DNA from: Streptomyces sp. NBC_01341
GTDB taxonomy: Bacteria; Actinomycetota; Actinomycetes; Streptomycetales; Streptomycetaceae
Length of the DNA stretch: 64,000 bases
NCBI RefSeq assembly: GCF_035946055.1
Contig: NZ_CP108364.1
Coordinates: 4,960,001-5,024,000, forward strand
Direction: 5' to 3'
The notes under the pieces are model-generated. The model made no database searches. It was not told the DNA's origin and saw nothing but the letters and a program-made list of their open reading frames with translations. Of the stretch, positions 33,747 through 41,807 are shown in pieces; the first letter of the stretch is position 1, and each line of letters starts with the position of its first letter. The position numbers and the translations under genes are program-made.

Positions 33747-36700
33747 ATGCACGAGCAGAACGAAACCGGCACGACCGGTAACGCCGAAGACAACACCCCC
33801 GGGGACAAGCTGCCGCCGCGCCGCAGGCGCCGTGCGGCATCCCGCCCCGCAGGCCCGCCGTCGGGCGCGCCGGGTACCGCCCCCGCCGAGGACGCCACAC
33901 CGGCCGTAGCGGCCGCCGCCGAGGCCACCGAGTCCGAAGAGGCCGCCCCGCCGGTCCGCGCCCGTCGTCGCGCGGTGCGCAAGGCGACGGCTCCGGCCGG
34001 TGCGCCGCAGGCCGCCGAGGTCGTGGAGCCCGTCGCCGAGCCCGTCGTGGAGACGCCGGCCCCTGCCGCCGCCGAAGAGACGGCCGAGGCCGGTCCGCCG
34101 GTCCGCGCCCGTCGTCGCGCGGTGCGCAAGGCGACGGCTCCGGCCGGTGCGCCGCAGGCCGCCGAGGTCGCCGAGCCCGTCGCCGAACCTCCGGTCGAGG
34201 ACGTCGAGGAGGAGGCCGACGAAGCCCCCGTCGTCGAGGCCCCCGCCCCGCGCGGCCGTCGCCGCGCCACGCGCAAGGCGACCGCTCCGGCCGGCGCTCC
34301 GCCGCAGGCCGAGACCGTCGCCGAGGACGCTCCCGCGGCAGAGCCTGTGAAGGCCGCCGAACCCGTCGCCGAAGTGGCCGGGACCGCCGAACCGGCCGCC
34401 GCCCCGCGTGGCCGCACCAGGCGCCGCGCGTCGGCTCCGGCCGGTGCGCCGCAGGCTGCCGACGCCGGCCAGGCCTCGCAGGCCGAGACGCAGGCCGAGA
34501 CGCCGGCCGAGCCCGTGGCCGCTCCGGTGGCCGAAGCCGAGCCCGCCGAGGCTCCGCGTGGCCGCCGCCGTGCTTCCCGCAAGGCGAGCTCTCCGGCCGG
34601 CCCCCCGCAGCCCGTCGAGGAGGTCGCCGAGGCGGCCGCCGAGAACGCCGAGAGCCTTCCCGCCGCCGTGGCCGAGGAGCTGGCCACCGAGACCGATCAG
34701 GTCGAGGAGGCCGCACCGCGAGGCCGTCAGCGCCGTCGCGTCACCGCGGCCGCCGGCCGCCCGGAGTTCACCGGCAAGGCCGAGGAGCCGGCCCGCAAGG
34801 GCCGTCGCGCGACGCGCCCCGCCGTGGCCGTGTTCCAGGCCCCGGTCTTCGCCGAGCCGATGTTCCAGACCCCGGAGACCGCGGCCGCCGCTGCGGCCGC
34901 CGCATCGGCGTACGACGAGAGCGACGAGGCCGAGGAGCAGAAGGCGCCGGAGCGCGCGCCGCGCAAGGCGGAGCCCGTGAAGGCGGCGGAGCCCGCCGCT
35001 CCGGCGGAGGCCGCCGAAGCCGCTGCGCAGGGCGGTTCGCGCCGTAGGCGCCGCCGCCGCGGCGAGGCCGTCGAGACCGAGCCGGCCGCGACCCCGGTCA
35101 CGCTTCCCGCCGAGCAGGCGGCCCAGGCCGCAGCCCCCGTCGAGGACGAGTACGAGGCCGAGGCCGAGACGGACGCCGAGCACGAGCACGACGAGTCGGA
35201 CGAGTACGGGGACCGGCCCTCGCGCCGTCGCCGTCGGGGTGGCCGTCGCCGCCGTCGCGGTGAGGCGGGCGACTCGGACGACGGGCAGCAGGACGACTCC
35301 GCGGCGGACCACGCCGAGGACGAGCAGGGCCAGGACGACGAGGACGACGACGAGCACGAGTCCTCCTCCGGGTCCAGCAGCAGCCGTCGGCGTCGCCGTC
35401 GCCGCCGTCGCAGCGGGGACGCCTCCGGCGAGGACGCGGGCAGCGGTGCGGACGACCCGGAGCGCACGGTCGTCAAGGTCCGCGAGCCGCGTGAACGGCG
35501 TGGGAGGGAAACGGCCGAGCGCGAGCCCGGCACCGGCTTCGACGAGGTCCAGTCCATCAAGGGCTCGACCCGCATGGAGGCCAAGAAGCAGCGTCGCCGC
35601 GAGGGCCGTGAGCAGGGCCGCCGCCGCGTCCCGATCATCACCGAGGCCGAGTTCCTGGCCCGCCGTGAGGCCGTCGAGCGCGTCATGGTCGTCCGCCAGA
35701 GCGGCGAGCGCACCCAGATCGGCGTCCTCGAGGACAACGTGCTCGTCGAGCACTACGTCAACAAGGAGCAGGCCACCAGCTACGTCGGCAACGTGTACCT
35801 GGGCAAGGTCCAGAACGTACTGCCGTCCATGGAGGCGGCCTTCGTCGACATCGGCAAGGGCCGCAACGCCGTCCTGTACGCCGGCGAGGTCAACTTCGAG
35901 GCGCTCGGCATGGCCCACGGGCCGCGTCGCATCGAGACCGCGCTCAAGTCCGGCCAGTCGGTCCTCGTCCAGGTGACGAAGGACCCGATCGGCCACAAGG
36001 GCGCCCGCCTGACCAGCCAGGTCTCGCTGCCCGGCCGCTACCTGGTGTACGTGCCCGAGGGCTCGATGACCGGCATCAGCCGGAAGCTGCCCGACACCGA
36101 GCGGGCGCGGCTGAAGACCATCCTCAAGAAGATCGTTCCTGAGGACGCGGGCGTCATCGTGCGCACCGCCGCCGAAGGCGCCAGCGAGGACGAGCTGCGC
36201 CGTGACGTGGAGCGGCTGCAGCAGCAGTGGGACGAGATCCAGAAGAAGTCGAAGAACACCAGCAGCTCCAACGCGCCGACGCTGCTCTACGGCGAGCCGG
36301 ACATGACGGTCCGGGTCGTCCGGGACATCTTCAACGAGGACTTCTCGAAGGTCATCGTCAGCGGTGACGACGCGTGGGAGACCATCCACGGCTATGTCTC
36401 GCACGTCGCACCGGACCTGACGGACCGTCTGTCGCGCTGGACCTCCGAGGTCGACGTGTTCGCGACGTACCGCATCGACGAGCAGCTGATGAAGGCCCTG
36501 GACCGCAAGGTCTACCTTCCGAGCGGCGGCTCGCTGGTGATCGACAAGACCGAGGCGATGGTCGTCGTCGACGTCAACACCGGCAAGTTCACCGGGCAGG
36601 GCGGAAACCTCGAGGAGACCGTCACCAAGAACAACCTGGAGGCGGCCGAGGAGATCGTGCGTCAGCTGCGGCTGCGCGACCTCGGGGGCATCGTCGTCGT

Positions 36701-37901
36701 CGACTTCATCGACATGGTGCTGGAGTCGAACCGGGACCTGGTGCTGCGGCGTCTGCTGGAATGCCTGGGACGCGACCGTACGAAGCACCAGGTCGCCGAG
36801 GTCACCTCGCTGGGCCTGGTCCAGATGACGCGGAAGCGAGTGGGTCAGGGTCTGCTGGAGTCCTTCTCCGAGACCTGCGTCCACTGCAACGGACGCGGCG
36901 TGATCGTCCACATGGAGCAGCCGGCGTCCGCCGGTGGCGGCGGTGGCGGCAAGCGGTCCAAGAAGCGCGGCCGCGGTGGCGCCGGACATGAGCACGACCA
37001 CGACCACGAGCACGACCAGGCCGAGCCCACGGCCGAGACCGAAGCCGAGGTGGCGGCCGAGGTCGCCGCCCCGGTGGCGCTGCCCGAGCCGGAGTTCGTC
37101 GCCGACGAGGAGCTGTACAGCAGCCCCGCCGAGGCGGAGGCGGCGGCAGGGCGTGGACGCGGCCGCCGGCGCGCCACCCGCAAGGCCACGGCCCCGGCCG
37201 GTGCGCCCGCCCCGGTGGCGGAGCCCGTACCGGCACCGGTGGCCGAGGACAAGCCGCAGGCGGAGCCCGTCGTTGAGGCCGAGGCCCCGGCGCCGCAGAC
37301 CGCTCCCGAGGCGGAGGCGGCCCCCGAGGTGGAGGCCGCGCCCGTGGCCCGCACCCGGCGCAGGGCGACGCGCAAGGCGACCGCTCCGGCGGGCTCGCCC
37401 CAGCAGGCCGACGTGACGCCCCCGGTGCACCCGGCCGAGCCCACTGCGGACCCCGTCGCGATCGAGGACCCGGTCGTCAAGGCCCCGGCGCCCGCCCCCT
37501 CGGACGAGGCGGCGGAAGCCGAGGCTCCGGCACCGCGTGCGCGTCGGCGCGCGACCCGGAAGGCCACGGCTCCCGCCGGGCCTCCGGCCGGCGCCGAGGA
37601 AGCCGCGGTCGTCGTGGTCACCGGTGACGGTTCCGACACGCCGGAGGCTCCCGAGGCCGAGGTCTCGGAATCCGATGCTCCGGTGAAGAAGACGGCCGCG
37701 CGCAAGACGGCCAAGAAGGTCACGGCGAAGAAGGTGGCCGCCCCCAAGAAGGCCGCCGCCAAGACGGCCGCGAAGAAGACCACGGCGAAGAAGGCGACGA
37801 CCAAGAAGGCAGCGGCGAAGAAGACCGTCGCGGCCGAGCAGTCGTCGCCCTCCGTGGTCGCCTCCGCGCGCACCGACGAGGGGGAGTCGGCGGGCCGCTG
37901 A
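33747..37901 (+). CDS. rne: Ribonuclease E/G (RNase ES type) with repetitive arms
   Basis: 1384 residues from ATG 33747 with GGAG 11 nt upstream. Residues ~1-620 form an Ala/Pro/Glu/Arg-rich arm containing acidic blocks and Arg/Lys patches. The catalytic core (~625-1055) has the S1 RNA-binding domain (TSYVGNVYLGKVQNVLPSM), the 5'-sensor region, DNase I-like Mg ligands (Asp in VVDVNTG and in VDFIDM), and the Zn-link CVHC in TCVHCNGRG that joins the dimer. The C-terminal arm (~1060-1384) ends in a histone-H1-like Lys/Ala tail (KKTAKK/TAKK units). Having arms on both sides of the core is the Streptomyces RNase ES arrangement; they bind RNA and partners such as PNPase. RRRAxRKATAPAGAPQ-like units recur about ten times in both arms (see findings). 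Confidence 0.95.
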   Translation: MHEQNETGTTGNAEDNTPGDKLPPRRRRRAASRPAGPPSGAPGTAPAEDATPAVAAAAEATESEEAAPPVRARRRAVRKATAPAGAPQAAEVVEPVAEPVVETPAPAAAEETAEAGPPVRARRRAVRKATAPAGAPQAAEVAEPVAEPPVEDVEEEADEAPVVEAPAPRGRRRATRKATAPAGAPPQAETVAEDAPAAEPVKAAEPVAEVAGTAEPAAAPRGRTRRRASAPAGAPQAADAGQASQAETQAETPAEPVAAPVAEAEPAEAPRGRRRASRKASSPAGPPQPVEEVAEAAAENAESLPAAVAEELATETDQVEEAAPRGRQRRRVTAAAGRPEFTGKAEEPARKGRRATRPAVAVFQAPVFAEPMFQTPETAAAAAAAASAYDESDEAEEQKAPERAPRKAEPVKAAEPAAPAEAAEAAAQGGSRRRRRRRGEAVETEPAATPVTLPAEQAAQAAAPVEDEYEAEAETDAEHEHDESDEYGDRPSRRRRRGGRRRRRGEAGDSDDGQQDDSAADHAEDEQGQDDEDDDEHESSSGSSSSRRRRRRRRRSGDASGEDAGSGADDPERTVVKVREPRERRGRETAEREPGTGFDEVQSIKGSTRMEAKKQRRREGREQGRRRVPIITEAEFLARREAVERVMVVRQSGERTQIGVLEDNVLVEHYVNKEQATSYVGNVYLGKVQNVLPSMEAAFVDIGKGRNAVLYAGEVNFEALGMAHGPRRIETALKSGQSVLVQVTKDPIGHKGARLTSQVSLPGRYLVYVPEGSMTGISRKLPDTERARLKTILKKIVPEDAGVIVRTAAEGASEDELRRDVERLQQQWDEIQKKSKNTSSSNAPTLLYGEPDMTVRVVRDIFNEDFSKVIVSGDDAWETIHGYVSHVAPDLTDRLSRWTSEVDVFATYRIDEQLMKALDRKVYLPSGGSLVIDKTEAMVVVDVNTGKFTGQGGNLEETVTKNNLEAAEEIVRQLRLRDLGGIVVVDFIDMVLESNRDLVLRRLLECLGRDRTKHQVAEVTSLGLVQMTRKRVGQGLLESFSETCVHCNGRGVIVHMEQPASAGGGGGGKRSKKRGRGGAGHEHDHDHEHDQAEPTAETEAEVAAEVAAPVALPEPEFVADEELYSSPAEAEAAAGRGRGRRRATRKATAPAGAPAPVAEPVPAPVAEDKPQAEPVVEAEAPAPQTAPEAEAAPEVEAAPVARTRRRATRKATAPAGSPQQADVTPPVHPAEPTADPVAIEDPVVKAPAPAPSDEAAEAEAPAPRARRRATRKATAPAGPPAGAEEAAVVVVTGDGSDTPEAPEAEVSESDAPVKKTAARKTAKKVTAKKVAAPKKAAAKTAAKKTTAKKATTKKAAAKKTVAAEQSSPSVVASARTDEGESAGR
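33948..34023 (+). repeat. Direct repeat, copy 1, inside rne
   Basis: 76 bp identical to 34095-34170 (147-bp offset), encoding the PPVRARRRAVRKATAPAGAP region of the N-terminal arm. Confidence 0.85.
34095..34170 (+). repeat. Direct repeat, copy 2, inside rne
   Basis: 76 bp identical to 33948-34023. Nucleotide identity, including synonymous positions, points to recent duplication or gene conversion. Confidence 0.85.
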
Positions 37902-37924
37902 TGACCCCGTAACACTCGTTCGCC

Positions 37925-37967
37925 CGCACGCGTCCCGCCCCGAGCTCTTGGGGGCGGGACGCGTGCG
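37925..37967 (+). terminator. Terminator after rne
   Basis: CGCACGCGTCCCGCCCC (37925-37941) pairs perfectly (17 bp) with 37951-37967, nine-base loop. It insulates rne from the first polysaccharide operon. Confidence 0.9.
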
Positions 37968-38105
37968 TTGCGGGGCTGCGACGTCCCGGCCGGTCGAGGA
38001 GCCTCATTCCTGCGCTACATATGTCCTCTGTGTCATGATTCGATGCATCCCTGGTGTGGCAGGGCGAGGAGCGCGCGATCGGCGCACTCGTCAAGGAGGG
38101 CGTCG

Positions 38106-39224
38106 ATGACGAGCATCAACGAGCAGCCGGTTCCCGCAGCCAGTCCCGTCATCGGAGAGGACGAGATCGCGGCAGTGGTCCGCGTGATGCGCAGCGGCCG
38201 GGTCGTACAGGGCCCCGAGGTCGCCGCCTTCGAGGAGGACTTCTCCGGCCTGGTGAGCGGGCGGCACTGCGTCGCCGTCAACTCCGGCACGTCGGCCCTG
38301 CACCTGCTTCTCCTCGCCCTTGGCATCGGCAGGGGTGACGAGGTGATCGTCCCCTCGTTCTCCTTCGCCGCCTCCGCCAACGCGGTACGGCTGACCGGCG
38401 CCGACGTGGTGTTCGCGGACATCGAGCCGGGAAGCTTCGGTCTCGACCCGGCCGCGGTCGAAGCCGCGGTCACGCCGCGCACCGCCGCGGTCATGCCGGT
38501 GCACCTCTACGGTCACCCGGCGGCGATGGGCCGGCTCATGCGCGTCGCCGGCAAGCACCGGCTCGCCGTGGTCGAGGACGCGTGCCAGGCGCACGCCGCG
38601 GCGCTGAACGGAACCCCGGTCGGTGCGTTCGGCGCGGGCGGCGCCTTCAGCTTCTACCCGACCAAGAACATGCACTCCCTCGAAGGCGGCATGGTCACCA
38701 CGGCGGACGCCGAGCTGGCCCGCATGCTGCGGCTGCTGCGCAACCAGGGCATGGAGCAGCGTTACGCCAACGAGGTCGTCGGCGCCAACATGCGGATGAC
38801 CGACGTGTCCGCCGCCGTCGGCCGCGTGCAGCTCGGCAGGCTCGGGGCCTGGACCGAGCAGCGCCGGGCCAACGCCGCCTTCCTCGACTCGCACATCACC
38901 CACCCCGGCGTCACCACGCCGCCGGTCGCCGAGGGGGCCCGGCACGTCTACCACCAGTACACCGTGCGCGTCCGCGGTGCCCGGGACGCCGCGATGGCAT
39001 CGCTCGCCGAGGCGGGCATCGGCCACGCGGTCTACTACCCGACGCCGATCCACCGGCTCAAGCCCTACTGGGAGCCGGACCAGAAGGCCGGACGTCTCTG
39101 GGACCTCCCGGAGACGGAGCGGGCCGCCGCCGAGGCCGTCTCCCTGCCCGTGCACCCGTCCCTCACGCCGGAGGATCTGAAGCGCGTGGCCGTCGCCGTC
39201 AACGCTCTGGAGGCAATGCAGTGA
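38106..39224 (+). CDS. DegT/DnrJ/EryC1/StrS-family PLP-dependent sugar aminotransferase
   Basis: 372 residues from ATG 38106 with AAGGAGG 6-7 nt upstream. Fold-type I aminotransferase features: VNSGTSALHLLLLAL (phosphate loop), VPSFSFAASANAV, VVEDACQAHAA (Asp contacts the PLP nitrogen) and the Schiff-base Lys187 in FSFYPTKNMHSLEGG. These enzymes aminate keto groups on nucleotide sugars using glutamate. It is the first gene of a five-gene chain with overlapping stops and starts. Beside a Gfo/Idh dehydrogenase and a UDP-sugar 6-dehydrogenase, it would fit the WbpE/WlbC step (3-amination of a UDP-3-keto-uronic acid). The motif alone does not fix C3 versus C4, so that role is an inference. Confidence 0.9.
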   Translation: MTSINEQPVPAASPVIGEDEIAAVVRVMRSGRVVQGPEVAAFEEDFSGLVSGRHCVAVNSGTSALHLLLLALGIGRGDEVIVPSFSFAASANAVRLTGADVVFADIEPGSFGLDPAAVEAAVTPRTAAVMPVHLYGHPAAMGRLMRVAGKHRLAVVEDACQAHAAALNGTPVGAFGAGGAFSFYPTKNMHSLEGGMVTTADAELARMLRLLRNQGMEQRYANEVVGANMRMTDVSAAVGRVQLGRLGAWTEQRRANAAFLDSHITHPGVTTPPVAEGARHVYHQYTVRVRGARDAAMASLAEAGIGHAVYYPTPIHRLKPYWEPDQKAGRLWDLPETERAAAEAVSLPVHPSLTPEDLKRVAVAVNALEAMQ

Positions 39225-40240
39225 ACGCCGGACTGCGGGCCGGTCTGATCGGCCTCGGCTCCATGGGCCGTCACCACGCCCGTGTACTCATGGCCCTGGA
39301 GGGCGTCGAGCTGGTCGGCGTGGTCGATCCGCTGGGCGACAAGAACGGCTGGGCCCAGGGAGCACCCGTCCTGTCAGGTGTCGAAGACCTCCTGTCCCTC
39401 GGGGTCGACTACGCCGTCGTGGCCTGTCCGACGGGCCTGCACGAGGAGGTCGGCCTGCAGCTGGCCGAGGCCGGCGTCTGCGTGCTGGTCGAGAAGCCGC
39501 TCGCGGACACCGTCGAGGGCGCCCTGCGTCTCGTGCATGCCTTCGAGTCGCGGAACCTGGTCGCCGGTGTCGGCCACATCGAGCGGTGCAACCCCGCCCT
39601 GCGCTCGCTGCGCAGCCGCCTGAAGACCGGCGAACTCGGCGACGTGTACCAAGTGGTGACCCGGCGGCAGGGCCCCTTCCCGCACCGCATCGCCGACGTC
39701 GGAGTGGTCAAGGACCTCGCCACCCACGACATCGACCTGACGGCCTGGATGACCGGCCGGAGTTACGTGTCGATCGCGGCCCACACCGTGTCGAAGTCGG
39801 GCCGCCCGTACGAGGACATGGTGAGCGCGGTCGGCCGGCTCAGCGACGGGACGATGGTCAACCACCTGGTCAACTGGCTGAGCCCGCTCAAGGAGCGGTT
39901 CACCTCGGTCACCGGGGAGCGGGGCTGCCTCATCGCCGACACCCTGACCGCCGACCTGACGTTCTACTCGAACGCCTCGGTCGCCACCGAGTGGGAGGCA
40001 CTCAGCGCCTTCCGAGGGGTCTCCGAGGGGGACATGGTCCGCTACGCGATTCCCAAGCGGGAGCCGCTGCTCGTCGAGCACGAACTCTTCCGGGACGCCG
40101 TGCAGGGGAACTCCTCCGACATCTGCACGCTGCGGCAGGGGCTGCGCACCGTGGAGGTGGCCGCCTCACTGCTGGATTCGGCGAGGAGCGGCCGCACGGT
40201 GGTCTTCGAGGCGGAGGCGGCGGTCGGCCATGGTGCTTGA
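39221..40240 (+). CDS. Gfo/Idh/MocA-family sugar dehydrogenase
   Basis: 339 residues; GTG 39221 overlaps the previous stop as GTGA. The N-terminal Rossmann domain opens RAGLIGLGSMGRHHARVL (GxGxxG), and the family EKP motif is in VLVEKPLADT. The active-site region VKDLATHDIDLTAWMTGR contains the conserved D-x-x-x-H-D-I-D pattern. Members include WbpB/WlbA, which oxidises C3 of UDP-GlcNAcA before transamination, and NtdC, which oxidises C3 of glucose 6-phosphate. Coupling to the aminotransferase before it supports a 3-keto product. Substrate not proven by sequence. Confidence 0.88.
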   Translation: MNAGLRAGLIGLGSMGRHHARVLMALEGVELVGVVDPLGDKNGWAQGAPVLSGVEDLLSLGVDYAVVACPTGLHEEVGLQLAEAGVCVLVEKPLADTVEGALRLVHAFESRNLVAGVGHIERCNPALRSLRSRLKTGELGDVYQVVTRRQGPFPHRIADVGVVKDLATHDIDLTAWMTGRSYVSIAAHTVSKSGRPYEDMVSAVGRLSDGTMVNHLVNWLSPLKERFTSVTGERGCLIADTLTADLTFYSNASVATEWEALSAFRGVSEGDMVRYAIPKREPLLVEHELFRDAVQGNSSDICTLRQGLRTVEVAASLLDSARSGRTVVFEAEAAVGHGA

Positions 40241-41807
40241 CCGCCCGGCGGAGGAGCCCCCACGCCACCGCGGGAAGATCGTCATGCTGGTCGAGAACGG
40301 CGTGAAGGGCGACTCCCGGGTGCAGAAGGAGGCCTGGTCCGCCGCCGCCGCGGGCTGGGACGTGGTGCTTCTGGGCAAGTCGCCCGACAAGAAGGCGAGG
40401 AGCTGGCGGCTGGGGGAGGCCCGGGTACGCCTGCTGACGGTGCCGACGCCCCTGCACCGGCGCCGTCACGAATACCGCCGGGCGGTCCTCCGCGCCCCGC
40501 TCGCGTACCCGCCGGGTCCGCTGGCCGAGTACCGCAAGCAGCGGATGAAGGCATGGCGCGCGGAGCTCAACCTCCGGGTCATCGAGACCGGGCGGAGCGG
40601 ATCCGCCCTCGCGCGCACACGCCTGCTGCCGACGCGGCTGCTGTCCCGGGGCGTGGGCAAGTGGGTCCGGCTCCGCGCCCGGCAGACCGCCGCGCTGGAG
40701 GTTCGCCGCAAGGACATGGACACCCCGCTCGACCGGTTCACCACGGCCTTCTGGGTCCGGGTGATGGGGGAGCGGGCCTGGCGCCGGCTCGACCCCGGTC
40801 TGTGGGACCTGGAGCTCGCCTACGGGAAGGTCATCGACCGTCTCGAACCCGACCTGATCCATGCGAACGACTTCCGGATGCTGGGCGTGGGCGCGCGCGC
40901 CAAACTACGGGCCGAGGCCAAGGGCCGTACCGTGAAACTGGTGTGGGACGCGCACGAGTACCTGCCCGGTATCAAGCCCTGGAACCCGCACCCCCGCTGG
41001 CACGTCGCCCAGTGCGCCCACGAGCGGGAACACGCCAAGTACGCCGACGCGGTCACCACCGTGTCGGCCACCCTCGCGCAGATGCTGGCGGAGCACCACG
41101 GGCTGGTCGACCTGCCGGAGGTGGTGCTCAACGCCCCCGACGCCCTGATTCCCGAGGACCGGGCCGCGGAGCCCGTCCCCGACCTGCGGGAGCTGTGCGG
41201 AATCGGTCCCGAGGTGCCGCTGGCCGTCTACAGCGGTTCCGCGGCCCCGCAGCGGGGTCTTGACATCATGATCGAAGCCCTGCCGCAGCTCCCGGCCACA
41301 CATGCCGCTTTCATCGTCCCGCGCGGCAACTCGCCCTACATGCAGGCCCTCAGGGCGCGAGCGGCCGAACTCGGCGCGGCCGACCGGATGCACATCCTGC
41401 CCTACGTGCCGCACGACCAGGTCGTCCGCCACCTGGCAGCGGCGGACGTCGGGGTCATCCCGATCCACCACTGGCCGAACCACGAGATCGCCTTGATCAC
41501 GAAGTTCTTCGAGTACTCGCACGCGCGGCTCCCCCTCGTCGTAAGCGATGTCCGGACGATGGGCGGTACGGTCGCCGCCACCGGACAGGGCGAGGTCTTC
41601 ACGGCCGAGGACGTGGCGGACTACGTACGGGCCGTGACCGCTGTCCTGGCCGACCCGCAGCGCTACCGGGACGCCTACGACCGGCCGGGCATGCTCACGG
41701 AATGGACCTGGGAGGCGCAGGCGGCTGTCCTCGACGGTGTGTACTCCAGGCTCGTCGAGGGCGTGCGTGCCCCGGTGGGTGAACGGATGGCCCCGGTGAC
41801 GTCATGA
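40230..41807 (+). CDS. GT4-like glycosyltransferase (GT-B fold)
   Basis: 525 residues; ATG 40230 overlaps the dehydrogenase end by 11 nt. VENGVKGDSRVQKEAWSAAA near the N-terminus is a familiar start of GT4 enzymes that act on wall polymers. DLIHANDFRML and VWDAHEYLPGIKPW belong to the N-terminal Rossmann domain. The C-terminal donor domain has VYSGSAAPQRGLDIMIEALP and ITKFFEYSHARLPLVVSDV, where the E...E spacing fits the GT4 nucleotide-sugar site. No membrane helix is seen. It would use a nucleotide-sugar donor, perhaps the diamino-uronic acid made by its neighbours. Specificity is unknown. Confidence 0.85.
   Translation: MVLDRPAEEPPRHRGKIVMLVENGVKGDSRVQKEAWSAAAAGWDVVLLGKSPDKKARSWRLGEARVRLLTVPTPLHRRRHEYRRAVLRAPLAYPPGPLAEYRKQRMKAWRAELNLRVIETGRSGSALARTRLLPTRLLSRGVGKWVRLRARQTAALEVRRKDMDTPLDRFTTAFWVRVMGERAWRRLDPGLWDLELAYGKVIDRLEPDLIHANDFRMLGVGARAKLRAEAKGRTVKLVWDAHEYLPGIKPWNPHPRWHVAQCAHEREHAKYADAVTTVSATLAQMLAEHHGLVDLPEVVLNAPDALIPEDRAAEPVPDLRELCGIGPEVPLAVYSGSAAPQRGLDIMIEALPQLPATHAAFIVPRGNSPYMQALRARAAELGAADRMHILPYVPHDQVVRHLAAADVGVIPIHHWPNHEIALITKFFEYSHARLPLVVSDVRTMGGTVAATGQGEVFTAEDVADYVRAVTAVLADPQRYRDAYDRPGMLTEWTWEAQAAVLDGVYSRLVEGVRAPVGERMAPVTS

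Noticed and set aside
33750..35450. Regular repeats that might suggest a CRISPR array or non-coding repeat
   Set aside because: The repeats are in frame, degenerate, of uneven spacing and encode the Ala/Pro/Glu arm of RNase E; no cas genes are present.
32946..37430. 1494-codon open frame on the strand opposite rne
   Set aside because: A shadow of the GC-rich repetitive rne coding sequence. The translation is Gly/Leu/Arg low complexity without domain motifs, while the plus strand encodes a complete RNase E core.
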